Shown: positions 7,347 through 14,257 of the stretch, one piece after another
How positions within the stretch are numbered: the first letter of the stretch is position 1
Layout: each line of letters starts with the position of its first letter
Notes under the pieces: generated by a model
What the model was told of the DNA's origin: nothing
What the model saw: only the letters and a program-made list of their open reading frames with translations
The model's database searches: none
Assembly: GCA_900554875.1 (NCBI GenBank)
Contig: USJA01000011.1
Coordinates: 1-15,695 of the forward strand
Length of the DNA stretch: 15,695 nt
Reading direction: 5' to 3'
Source: an uncultured Clostridium sp.
GTDB lineage: Bacteria > Bacillota > Clostridia > TANB77 > CAG-465
Position numbers and translations under genes: made by a program

Positions 7347-7366
7347 TTAGTCCTTTTTCTTTATTT
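7327..7366. terminator. Bidirectional terminator shared by cysE and abrB
   Basis: The arms 7327-7342 and 7351-7366 are perfectly complementary over 16 bp, with an 8-base loop (7343-7350). The loop contains the cysE stop TGA (7344-7346) and the abrB stop (7347-7349, TAA on the minus strand). Each arm gives a T-rich tail on one strand, so it can terminate in both directions, and both arms are coding. Confidence 0.85.
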
Positions 7367-7592
7367 GTCTTAAGCAATTTTTACATATATTTTTATCCTT
7401 AAATATTATAACATCATTTGCTTCACCACAAAAAATACATGATGGCAAATATTTTTTTAGAATAACAGAATCACCACTTGTATATATTTCAAGCGAATCT
7501 TTTACTTCAATTCCTAAACTTTTTCTAAGTTCTGATGGAAGTACAATTCTTCCAAGCTCATCCACTTTTCTGACAATTCCTGTAGACTTCAT
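7347..7592 (-). CDS. abrB: AbrB-family transition-state regulator
   Basis: This 81-residue DNA-binding protein starts with the AbrB/SpoVT swapped-hairpin domain: MKSTGIVRKVDELGRIVLPS then LRKSLGI and LEIY, nearly identical to Bacillus AbrB. The C-terminal half differs from Bacillus and carries CIFC (52-55) and CKNC (70-73), a likely zinc-binding pair of the kind seen in clostridial AbrB proteins. AbrB proteins repress stationary-phase and sporulation genes; its targets here are unknown. The start at 7592 has AAGGAGG just upstream on the minus strand. It lies 43 bp downstream of rlmH and may be the last gene of the murA-walJ-rlmH transcript, although it could have its own promoter. Its last codons form half of the palindrome shared with cysE. 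Confidence 0.93.
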   Translation of the reverse strand: MKSTGIVRKVDELGRIVLPSELRKSLGIEVKDSLEIYTSGDSVILKKYLPSCIFCGEANDVIIFKDKNICKNCLRQIKKKD

Positions 7593-7635
7593 AGCTACCT
7601 CCTTAAATTTTATTTATTATTTTATTTACTTTGAA

Positions 7636-8124
7636 TTAATGATGATATGTTTCGTTATTTGAGATCTTAAAAGCTCTAAATATTTGTTCAAGCAAAAATA
7701 ATCTTATTAACTGATGTGGAAATGTGAGTTTTGAAAAACATACTTTATAGTTACACATTTCTAATAGTTCATTTGACATACCAAGGCTTCCACCAATTAA
7801 AAAAACAATTGTAGAATAGCCATTTAGTGTTATATTTTCAATTTTTTCTGAAAATTGTATTGATGTAAGATTATTTCCTGTAAGATCTAAAGCTATAATA
7901 TATGGTTTACTTATTTTCTCAAGTTTGTTTATTATTTTATTACTTTCTTTTATTTTAACATTTTCCATATCTAGCTTAGAGAGAGAAGGCGAGAGCTTTT
8001 CATCATCAACGTTAATTATTTCTAACTTTGCGTATTTTGAAATTCTTTTCTTGTATTCATCAATTAAATTTAAAAGATTTTTATCCTTCACCTTTCCAAC
8101 ACACATAATTTTAATGTTTATCAT
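7636..8124 (-). CDS. rlmH: 23S rRNA (pseudouridine1915-N3)-methyltransferase
   Basis: RlmH is a SPOUT-class methyltransferase that modifies pseudouridine 1915 in helix 69 of 23S rRNA on assembled ribosomes, using S-adenosylmethionine. The 162-residue protein matches the family length (about 155-160). It shows MINIKIMCVGKVKDK at the start, ALDLTG (78-83), the knot signature FLIGGSLGMS (108-117), LTFPHQLIRLFLLEQIFRAF (133-152) and a terminal YHH. The start codon overlaps the walJ stop in an ATGA arrangement, with GAGGTG upstream inside walJ, so translation is probably coupled. It is confidently identified. Confidence 0.96.
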   Translation of the reverse strand: MINIKIMCVGKVKDKNLLNLIDEYKKRISKYAKLEIINVDDEKLSPSLSKLDMENVKIKESNKIINKLEKISKPYIIALDLTGNNLTSIQFSEKIENITLNGYSTIVFLIGGSLGMSNELLEMCNYKVCFSKLTFPHQLIRLFLLEQIFRAFKISNNETYHH

Positions 8125-8912
8125 ATGTTATACACCTCACAGGAAAGACTCTTTGATGCAACGTTTAGATTTATATTTGAAAGTGTTATATCATTTTTTA
8201 AAAGTTCATCTTCTAGAGTATTAATTAAAATATCAGGATTATTATTATTTTGACTAAGATGTGCAAATAAAAAATCATCTTTTCCTAATTTTGCTAGCCT
8301 TGCAACAGTTGATGCAGTGTCATCGTTGGATAAATGTCCTGTTATACTTTTTATTCTATGTTTTAAAGGATAAGGATATCTACCAAAGTCAAGCATTGTT
8401 GTATCATAATTTGCTTCTAATACTATGTAATCAGCAAGTTTTAAATATTCAAAAACTTCATCGGATACATAACCAAGATCTGTGGCGTATGTTAAATTAC
8501 AATTATCACCTTGTATGTTATATCCACAAGGACATACAGCGTCATGTGAAGTCTCAAAAGGCGTTATCTGTAAATCATTTATTTTAAAAGTTTGTCCGTA
8601 TGTTATTTTGGTTATATCAGCCGGTATATTTTTTTCATTTAACATATTTTTAAGATAAGATGCTGTTTTGCCACAAGCATAAATTGGAATATTGTTTTTT
8701 CTACAAAGAAGAGATAATCCTTTAATGTGATCAATGTGTTCATGTGTTATTAAAACAGCGGATATATCTGATAGTTCTTTATCAATTTCTTTTAAACCTT
8801 CATTAATTGCCTTATATGAAACTCCTACATCTAATAAAATATTAGTTTTCTTAGATTCAATATGGAACATATTACCTGAACTTGAACTATATAATGGGTG
8901 AATATTAAGCAT
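8121..8912 (-). CDS. walJ: MBL-fold metallohydrolase, WalJ/YycJ family
   Basis: This 263-residue metallo-beta-lactamase-fold protein of the YycJ/WalJ (VicX) group is linked in Bacillus and its relatives to cell-wall homeostasis and exonuclease-like activity. Motifs are PLYSSSSGN (6-14), LLDVG (26-30), the metal-binding THEHIDH (56-62), TSHD (121-124), TYATDLG (141-147), EANYD (166-170), GHLSN (192-196) and H218 before LSQNNN. The start is taken as 8912, after AGGGTGAAG at the end of murA, and overlaps the murA coding end by 8 bp; an upstream in-frame start at 8942 would lie deeper in murA and lacks such a site. The length agrees with the family (about 264). It is not beside walRK here but in a murA-rlmH operon. 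Confidence 0.92.
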   Translation of the reverse strand: MLNIHPLYSSSSGNMFHIESKKTNILLDVGVSYKAINEGLKEIDKELSDISAVLITHEHIDHIKGLSLLCRKNNIPIYACGKTASYLKNMLNEKNIPADITKITYGQTFKINDLQITPFETSHDAVCPCGYNIQGDNCNLTYATDLGYVSDEVFEYLKLADYIVLEANYDTTMLDFGRYPYPLKHRIKSITGHLSNDDTASTVARLAKLGKDDFLFAHLSQNNNNPDILINTLEDELLKNDITLSNINLNVASKSLSCEVYNI

Positions 8913-10197
8913 TATCTTCACCCTGTAGAGAAGTACTATCATCTACAAGTTTAATATCAGCACCAATATTATTGAATTTTTTTGTAATATTCTCATATCC
9001 TCTTAAGATATGTTCAATGTTATACACTTCAGTTGTTCCTTCTGCAACAAGACCCGCAATGATCATAGCAGCTCCAGCCCTTAAGTCATGTGCTTGAACA
9101 GGTGCACTATATAATTTTTCAACTCCTTTTACAATGGCAGTAGAACCGTGTGCAGAAATATCAGCACCCATTTTAGCAAGTTCATCTGTGTATTGGAACC
9201 TTGAACTCCAAATACTTTCAACTATAATGCCGGTCCCATCACAAATTGTAAGTAAAATACACATTTGAGGTTGCATATCAGTTGGAAAGCCAGGATATGG
9301 CATTGTTTTTACGCTAAAGGCTTTAGGTGTAGAATCCATTTTAACTCTAACTGCTGATGGAAATTCTTCGACAGTAGCACCCGCCTCAATCAATTTTGAT
9401 GTAATAGGTTCTAAATGCTTAGGAATACAATTTTTTATTAGTACATTACCTTTTGTGACTGCAGCAGCTACCATAAAAGTTCCTGCCTCAATTTGGTCTG
9501 GAATGATAGAATAACTAGATTTTTGAGAAAGACTATCAACACCTGTAATTTTAATTGTATCTGTTCCAGCCCCCTTAATATTTGCTCCCATAGAATTTAA
9601 GAAGTTGGCAAGATCAACAACATGTGGTTCTTTGGCACAATTTTCAATTGTTGTATTTCCGTCAGCAAGTGTTGCAGCAAGAATGGCATTCATAGTAGCG
9701 CCAACACTTACTACATCCAAAAATATGTTGTTTCCCTTAAGTCTTGCTTCTCTACTTGCGTATACATTTCCACTTTTTACTTCGACCTTAGCACCTAAGT
9801 TTTCAAAAGCTTTTATATGCTGGTCAATAGGTCTAGCACCTAAATTACATCCACCAGGTAAACTTATTTGTACTTTATCAAATCTTCCAAGCAAAGCGCC
9901 TAATAAATAATATGAAGCTCTAAATTTACTTGTAAGTTCATATGAAGCAATAGCAGAATTTACATTAGAATTATCTATTATTACTTCATTATCTGAAATA
10001 TGTTCAATTTTTGACCCCAAAGATTCTAAAATTTTATAATATGCTCTTATATCACTTATATTTGGCACATTTTCAAGGTGACATTTCCCTTTTACAAGTA
10101 AAGTGGCTGGAATAATAGCAACAGCAGCATTTTTGGCTCCTGAGATTATAACTTCACCTTCTAATTTACATGGCCCTTTAACAACAAATTTTTTCAT
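8905..10197 (-). CDS. murA: UDP-N-acetylglucosamine 1-carboxyvinyltransferase
   Basis: MurA carries out the first committed step of peptidoglycan synthesis, transferring enolpyruvate from PEP to UDP-GlcNAc in the cytoplasm. The 430-residue protein has the K22-N23 pair in SGAKNAA, and LPGGCNLGARPIDQH (113-127) with catalytic C117, the equivalent of E. coli Cys115. The active-site residue is cysteine rather than aspartate, the form normally attacked by fosfomycin. Further on are PDQIEAGTFM and PYPGFPTDMQPQ, both typical of the family. GGAAGG lies about ten bases before the start on the minus strand, with a promoter at 10251-10279. Firmicutes often have two copies (murAA and murAB); which one this is cannot be told from the window. 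Its stop region overlaps walJ. Confidence 0.97.
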   Translation of the reverse strand: MKKFVVKGPCKLEGEVIISGAKNAAVAIIPATLLVKGKCHLENVPNISDIRAYYKILESLGSKIEHISDNEVIIDNSNVNSAIASYELTSKFRASYYLLGALLGRFDKVQISLPGGCNLGARPIDQHIKAFENLGAKVEVKSGNVYASREARLKGNNIFLDVVSVGATMNAILAATLADGNTTIENCAKEPHVVDLANFLNSMGANIKGAGTDTIKITGVDSLSQKSSYSIIPDQIEAGTFMVAAAVTKGNVLIKNCIPKHLEPITSKLIEAGATVEEFPSAVRVKMDSTPKAFSVKTMPYPGFPTDMQPQMCILLTICDGTGIIVESIWSSRFQYTDELAKMGADISAHGSTAIVKGVEKLYSAPVQAHDLRAGAAMIIAGLVAEGTTEVYNIEHILRGYENITKKFNNIGADIKLVDDSTSLQGEDNA

Positions 10198-10250
10198 ATA
10201 TAACCATCCTTCCGAACATCTTTATACTATAATATAGTTAACTCCAAAAA

Positions 10251-10279
10251 AGTATAACATAATTTTTACAAAAAAACAA
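10251..10279 (-). promoter_or_regulatory. Putative promoter of murA operon
   Basis: On the minus strand TTGTTT (10279-10274), a 17-bp spacer and TATACT (10256-10251). A start near 10244 gives a leader of about 47 nt. The leader contains a 13-base palindrome, ACTATAATATAGT (10226-10238), of uncertain meaning. Confidence 0.5.
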
Positions 10280-10301
10280 TATTTACGACAAAATATATAT
10301 G

Positions 10302-10520
10302 TCATCTTTTAAAAAGATTTTTTATATCACAACATAGATTATTACAGCAACCTGTAATATTGCTCAATTCATTTTCGACACACATAAGCTTTGAAAATAA
10401 AAATAAATCTTTTCCCGTAACATAATGGGATTTATTTATATGTAATTTTCCAGGATAGCAACATAAAAAATTATTTAAAATTTTCCTTGGAATAAAATTA
10501 TTTGTATAAATATTTTTCAT
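10302..10520 (-). CDS. Small cysteine-rich protein of unknown function
   Basis: I do not recognise this 72-residue protein. The start has one of the best ribosome binding sites in the window, AAGGAGGTG seven bases before ATG (10525-10533 on the plus strand), which is the main reason to call it a gene. It contains seven cysteines: C20-C21, C47, C58-C59 and C63-C64, with the pattern GCCNNLCC near the end. It also has several lysines and arginines and no signal peptide or membrane helix. Paired cysteines suggest metal binding or disulfides, but no known zinc-ribbon or ferredoxin pattern fits. It lies upstream of murA on the same strand, 104 bp away, with the murA promoter in between. No clear terminator follows and no strong promoter precedes it. 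Confidence 0.6.
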   Translation of the reverse strand: MKNIYTNNFIPRKILNNFLCCYPGKLHINKSHYVTGKDLFLFSKLMCVENELSNITGCCNNLCCDIKNLFKR

Positions 10521-10699
10521 ATTTCACCTCCTTATATTATATATTGTATGTTTAACATTACTTCTAAGTTATTTATATTATATTTTTAACTCTTGGAATA
10601 TTTTTTTATAAATATTCTTTAAAGTCTTGTTTTTTATAAAAATATATGCTAAAATATATTAGTAAATTTAATTACTTGATAATAGGAAGGTGAATAGAT
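10521..10699. other. Divergent intergenic region before rpmE
   Basis: This 179-bp AT-rich spacer separates the divergent small cysteine-rich gene and rpmE. It contains the rpmE promoter (listed separately) and an inverted repeat, GAATATTT (10596-10603) with AAATATTC (10610-10617), about ten bases upstream of the rpmE -35. No reading frame of note. Confidence 0.5.
10627..10655 (+). promoter_or_regulatory. Promoter of rpmE
   Basis: TTGTTT (10627-10632), a spacer of exactly 17 bp and TAAAAT (10650-10655) preceded by TGC, an extended -10. A start near 10662 leaves a leader of about 38 nt to the rpmE ATG. Confidence 0.65.
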
Positions 10700-10903
10700 A
10701 TGAAAAAAGAAATACAACCAAATTATGAAAATACACAAATAAAGTGTGTTTGTGGTAACGTTATAGAAGTAGGTTCTACAAAAAAAGATATGAAAGTAGA
10801 TACTTGTAGTAAATGTCATCCATTTTTCACTGGTCAAAAGCAAGCTATGTCTAGTCAAGGAAGAGCTGCTAAATTCTTGGAAAAATATGGAAAGAAAGCT
10901 TAA
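10700..10903 (+). CDS. rpmE: 50S ribosomal protein L31 (zinc-binding type)
   Basis: This 67-residue large-subunit protein starts MKKEIQPNYENTQIKCVCGN, the L31 signature. Four cysteines, C16 and C18 (CVC) and C36 and C39 (CSKC), form the zinc ribbon of the C+ type, so this is not the zinc-independent RpmE2 form. HPFFTGQ (40-46) and a basic C-terminus with GRAAKF are also typical. AGGAAGGTG precedes the start, with an extended -10 promoter further up. A wobble-containing terminator follows but lies so close to the next start codon that some read-through into the DUF1385-PrmC gene is likely. The rpmE-DUF1385-prmC order is common in clostridia. Confidence 0.97.
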   Translation: MKKEIQPNYENTQIKCVCGNVIEVGSTKKDMKVDTCSKCHPFFTGQKQAMSSQGRAAKFLEKYGKKA

Positions 10904-10917
10904 GTTAAAGATTAGAT

Positions 10918-10948
10918 AGGGTGCTTTAAAGTGCCCTTTTATTTTTTT
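10918..10948 (+). terminator. Terminator or attenuator between rpmE and the DUF1385-PrmC gene
   Basis: AGGGTGCT (10918-10925) pairs with AGTGCCCT (10930-10937), using two G-U wobbles in RNA, and is followed by TTTATTTTTTT. It lies between the rpmE stop and the next ribosome binding site, which begins in the last T bases. Read-through is likely since I see no separate promoter for the next gene. Confidence 0.65.
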
Positions 10949-10960
10949 GGAGAGAAATAT

Positions 10961-12697
10961 ATGAAGAAAAGAAAAGAAAAAGTTGGGGGAATGGCTTTAT
11001 TTAATGGTCTAATGTTAAGAAATAAAAAAAGAGAAGCTGTTGGTAAGGTAGATAATAACAAAAACATTACGGTAGACATAACAGAATTAAATAATAGAGT
11101 TGATGAAGATAGATTTACAATATATGATGTACCTATAATTCGAGGAATGATAAGTATGAAAAATATGATTGCCTCATCTGTTCCTTATGTATTAAAGTCT
11201 TCACAGGATATATTAGATAAAACATCAAAAGAAAAAGTTGAAATAGATAGGTTTGAAGTAATAACTGCATATGTAATATCAATAACGCTTATACTTGTTT
11301 TAGTTGCAGCTGTACCTAATTTTATATCATACTTTCTTTCTATTAATATACGTAATATATCTCAAGCAATAATGCAAATAGTAGCCTTTATTATTTATTT
11401 ATTATTACTTTCAAAAATAGACTCATTAAAAACATTATTTGAATATCATGGTGCGGAGCATAAAGCTGCAAATGCTTATGAGAGACTAAATAAAAAAGAA
11501 ATTACAGTAGAAAATGTAAAAAAGCAATCAAGATTTCACACAAGATGTGGAGGAAATTTTGTAGTGTACCTTTTCATACTTATACTTACAATAACAATGG
11601 TGATTCCTTCAAATAATCTTGTATTTAAAACTATTATACAGGTTGCATTATTACCATTTTTGGCAGGATTTTCTTATGAACTTATAATGTATACAGAATA
11701 TTTGCCAGATTTTTTAAAATTTTTGGCGTATCCTGCTATGTCAATACAACTTATAACAACAAGAGAGCCAAGCGATGATAAGATAGAGCTGGCTATATAT
11801 ACATTATTTGGATGTGTAAATGAAAATATAGATTTATCTGTGAGTGATTTCTTAAGAAATTACTCATCAAATAACAAGGATTTAAAGACTAAAATTCAAC
11901 TTAAAGAAGAACTACTTGTTATATCATCTATCAATAATATAAAAGTAGATGAAATATTTGCAGATATGGATAATATAAAATTAAGCTATAATGAGCAGAT
12001 AAAGGCAAATATGATGTTAAATAAGTTATACAAAGAAAATATACCTCTTGCTTATGTTATAGGATATACTAATTTTTATAAAGAAAAATATTTTGTTAAT
12101 CCTAGTGTTTTAATTCCAAGAGTCGATAGTGAGATATTAGTTGAAAATGCTATTTCATATATAAATAATGAAAAGCATGAAGTAATGCTTGACATGTGTA
12201 CGGGAAGTGGCTGCCTTGGAATATCGATTGCTAAAAATTCAGATATAAAACATGTTGATTTGGTAGATATTTCAAGTGATGCCCTTCTAATTACACAAAG
12301 AAATATAAAAGAAAATGGAGTAGAAGGTAAGTGCAGTGTTGTAAATTCTAATTTGTTTTCTAACTTAAAAGGTACAAATGCAAAATACGATGTTATTGTT
12401 TCTAATCCACCGTATATTAATTCTAGTATGATTTCCTCACTTGATGAGGGCGTAAAAAAAGAACCAATTATTGCATTAGATGGTGGAGAAGATGGAATGA
12501 AATATTACAAAAAAATATTAAAGGACGCAGAAGAATTCTTAAATAATAACGGATTAATTATTTTTGAAATTGGGTATGATCAATTAGAGAAAATAAAAAA
12601 TGAAATAAGCAGGTATGAAAAAATAAAAATAATTCAATGTATTAAAGACTATGGAGGAAATGATAGGGTGGTTATATGTCGTTTTCAGAACAAATAA
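10961..12697 (+). CDS. prmC: DUF1385 membrane protein fused to release factor glutamine methyltransferase PrmC
   Basis: One frame of 578 residues joins two proteins that are usually adjacent genes. Residues 1 to about 285 are DUF1385: GGMALFNGLMLR (9-20), membrane segments at about 101-125, 137-150, 200-216 and 226-245, YHGAEHK (162-168), SRFHTRCGG (190-198) and REPSDDKIELA (268-278). Its function is unknown. Residues about 310-578 are PrmC, which methylates the glutamine of the GGQ motif in release factors RF1/RF2 with S-adenosylmethionine: LAYVIGYTNFY (363-373), VLIPRVDSE (383-391), DMCTGSGCLG (411-420) and catalytic NPPY (482-485). ATG 10961 follows GGAGAG; a GTG at 10931 lies in the upstream hairpin. 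Both halves keep their motifs, and the PrmC N-terminal helices are present but diverged. The usual next gene, prfA, is replaced by whiA. Confidence 0.92.
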   Translation: MKKRKEKVGGMALFNGLMLRNKKREAVGKVDNNKNITVDITELNNRVDEDRFTIYDVPIIRGMISMKNMIASSVPYVLKSSQDILDKTSKEKVEIDRFEVITAYVISITLILVLVAAVPNFISYFLSINIRNISQAIMQIVAFIIYLLLLSKIDSLKTLFEYHGAEHKAANAYERLNKKEITVENVKKQSRFHTRCGGNFVVYLFILILTITMVIPSNNLVFKTIIQVALLPFLAGFSYELIMYTEYLPDFLKFLAYPAMSIQLITTREPSDDKIELAIYTLFGCVNENIDLSVSDFLRNYSSNNKDLKTKIQLKEELLVISSINNIKVDEIFADMDNIKLSYNEQIKANMMLNKLYKENIPLAYVIGYTNFYKEKYFVNPSVLIPRVDSEILVENAISYINNEKHEVMLDMCTGSGCLGISIAKNSDIKHVDLVDISSDALLITQRNIKENGVEGKCSVVNSNLFSNLKGTNAKYDVIVSNPPYINSSMISSLDEGVKKEPIIALDGGEDGMKYYKKILKDAEEFLNNNGLIIFEIGYDQLEKIKNEISRYEKIKIIQCIKDYGGNDRVVICRFQNK

Positions 12698-13416
12698 AAA
12701 ATGAAATATTAAATAATATGCAAAAGGATTTAAAAGACAAAAATAAGGTTAATTTAGAGGCATTTGGTGAGTTACTTACACAGGCAAATAAAAAAAATGA
12801 CTTGAAGGAAGATTATAATCCTTTCTTTGATATAGCAAAATTAAATGAGAGTAACATTAAATATATATTAAAAGGTGTGTTTTTAAGTTCTGGTTGCGTT
12901 GTAAATCCCTCTTTAGATTATCACCTTGAAATATCATTTAAAAACAAAGCATGTACAGAATATATATATGATATATTATCTCTTCTTGAGTTTACTCCTA
13001 AAATTTTAAAGAGAAAATCTTCAAGCAACTATGTTATATATATAAAAGAATCAGATCAAATTGTAACATTTTTGGGACTTTTAGAAGCAAATAAATCTGT
13101 ACTTAATTTTGAACAAATACGTGTTGAAAAACAGGTTAAAAATAATATCAATAGGAAAGTAAATTGTGAAACAGCCAATCTATCTAAAACTATTGCAAGT
13201 AGTGTAACTCAACTTGAGGCAATAAAAAAAATTAAAGATTTTGGAAAATTTGAAGGGCTTGAGGAAAAATTAAAGTACGTAGCCAATTTAAGGGAAAAAT
13301 ATCCAGATAAAAGTTTATCATTCATAGCACAGAAAACAAATATGGAAAATAAACTTACAAAATCAGGTCTAAAGCATAGATTAGATAAGATCGTTGAAAT
13401 TGCAAATAATATATAG
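12676..13416 (+). CDS. whiA: WhiA-type DNA-binding protein, shortened N-terminal domain
   Basis: WhiA proteins combine a LAGLIDADG homing-endonuclease-like fold with a C-terminal helix-turn-helix and affect cell division and chromosome organisation in Firmicutes (sporulation in actinobacteria). This copy is 246 residues against the usual 310-320. It starts in family fashion (MSFSEQIKNEI), then reaches LKGVFLSSGCVVNPSLDYHL (65-84), IYIKESDQIVTFLGLLEA (121-138), INRKVNCETANLSKT (158-172) and the DNA-binding end SKSGLKHRLDKI (229-239 region). Most of the first LAGLIDADG repeat, about 70 residues, is missing with no frame break, so this is a deletion rather than a truncation. ATG 12676 follows AGGGTGG and overlaps the end of the prmC frame by 22 bp. 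The usual rapZ-yvcK neighbours are absent. Confidence 0.88.
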   Translation: MSFSEQIKNEILNNMQKDLKDKNKVNLEAFGELLTQANKKNDLKEDYNPFFDIAKLNESNIKYILKGVFLSSGCVVNPSLDYHLEISFKNKACTEYIYDILSLLEFTPKILKRKSSSNYVIYIKESDQIVTFLGLLEANKSVLNFEQIRVEKQVKNNINRKVNCETANLSKTIASSVTQLEAIKKIKDFGKFEGLEEKLKYVANLREKYPDKSLSFIAQKTNMENKLTKSGLKHRLDKIVEIANNI

Positions 13417-13420
13417 ATTA

Positions 13421-13448
13421 TGCCCCGTATAATAACGGGGCAATTTTT
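13421..13448 (+). terminator. Terminator of the rpmE-prmC-whiA unit
   Basis: Perfect GC-rich stem TGCCCCGT (13421-13428) with ACGGGGCA (13435-13442), loop ATAATA, then AATTTTT. It lies four bases after the whiA stop and three bases beyond the end of the convergent minus-strand gene. The minus-strand reading lacks a T-run, so it mainly serves the plus strand. Confidence 0.92.
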
Positions 13449-13451
13449 ATA

Positions 13452-14204
13452 TTATTTAGAACTTTTTAGATTTTTTAATTTTGCATTAAGAATAGATTCT
13501 TGTGATTTTAAATCTGTAATCATTGAATTATACTCTGAAACAAGATTGGCATTTGTAAACATAACATTGTTTCCACTTATTTTCCAGTTTTGCTTGTTTT
13601 TGTTTAAAAAATCAAAAATATTGTTTATTTTGTCTAACCATTTATCGTATTCAGCCGCAATTTCTTTTAAAGTAGCTACATCCTCTTTAACTTTTAAGTT
13701 ATCATTTAGCTTTGAAACAAATAGGTTAGAATAATATTCAGATAAATTAAGTTCATCAGCTTTTGAATTTATATATTCATCTGAAATTAATTCATCATAT
13801 TTTGTAAACGTTGAATTTTCAGTGTCCTTTATATTTTTAATATTTTCTTTTGATTTAGTAAATTCAGGGCCGTCACTTGAAATATTTGAAGCTGTTAGTG
13901 AATTTCCAAGTAAATTTTTAGAATATATTGATACCAAATCACTAGAAGTATTTATATATTCTATATAATACTCTTTTAATGCCTTTTCAACTTTAGCAAA
14001 ATTTCCAGTAGTTTTTATCTCCTTATCAAAATTTGTTGATGTATGCATTGATGTTGCAACATCATCTAATATTTTCTCTTGTTTTTCTTTGTTTTGTTTA
14101 TCAAAGCTATATACTCCAATTGCAGCAACTATTCCTACAACTAAAATGCAAACAATGATTATTATAACTAAAGCTCCTTTTGTTACCTTTCCATACTTTT
14201 TCAT
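13452..14204 (-). CDS. Membrane-anchored protein of unknown function
   Basis: I do not recognise this 250-residue protein. It has a short basic N-terminus (MKKYGKVTKG) and one strong membrane helix at about 10-33. No lipobox cysteine or clear cleavage site follows, so it is probably a single-span anchor with the rest outside the cell. The remainder is lysine-, glutamate- and asparagine-rich and mainly helical or coiled-coil in character (about 35-110 and 175-250), with no cysteine outside the membrane segment. GGAGG precedes the start. It lies 53 bp downstream of the ferritin-like gene on the same strand and could share its transcript, though an inverted repeat sits in the gap. Pilin-like or envelope-stress proteins sometimes look like this, but nothing here decides it. 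Confidence 0.8.
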   Translation of the reverse strand: MKKYGKVTKGALVIIIIVCILVVGIVAAIGVYSFDKQNKEKQEKILDDVATSMHTSTNFDKEIKTTGNFAKVEKALKEYYIEYINTSSDLVSIYSKNLLGNSLTASNISSDGPEFTKSKENIKNIKDTENSTFTKYDELISDEYINSKADELNLSEYYSNLFVSKLNDNLKVKEDVATLKEIAAEYDKWLDKINNIFDFLNKNKQNWKISGNNVMFTNANLVSEYNSMITDLKSQESILNAKLKNLKSSK

Positions 14205-14221
14205 ATAAATAATTCCTCCTT

Positions 14222-14240
14222 TGATATAAGAAGTATATCA
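14222..14240. repeat. Inverted repeat TGATATA-N5-TATATCA
   Basis: Perfect 7-bp arms (14222-14228 and 14234-14240) just upstream of the ribosome binding site of the minus-strand membrane-protein gene. The same heptamer occurs twice, in inverted order, before the ferritin-like gene (15543-15549 and 15569-15575). It could be an operator or an RNA hairpin; in such AT-rich DNA chance is possible. Confidence 0.4.
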
Positions 14241-14257
14241 TATAAGTAAATTTTAGT

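Noticed and set aside
8261..8587. A plus-strand frame of about 108 codons inside walJ
   Set aside because: It is opposite a well-supported gene with catalytic motifs, has no ribosome binding site, and its product shows no recognisable features.
9605..9910. A plus-strand frame of about 101 codons inside murA
   Set aside because: It is antisense to conserved MurA coding sequence, including the active-site region, and is best explained as a shadow frame.
10226..10238. 13-base palindrome ACTATAATATAGT in the murA leader as an operator
   Set aside because: Short and composed almost entirely of A and T; such palindromes are frequent in this sequence.
10596..10617. Inverted repeat GAATATTT-N6-AAATATTC before rpmE as a terminator
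   Set aside because: The stem is all A-T apart from one pair and has no adequate T-run on either strand. It might be an operator, but nothing supports that.
11800..11900. A sequencing error falsely joining DUF1385 and PrmC
   Set aside because: No homopolymer at the junction stands out, and the linker reads as ordinary polar protein with the PrmC N-terminal helices recognisable after it. It cannot be fully excluded without reads, so it is listed as the refuting test.
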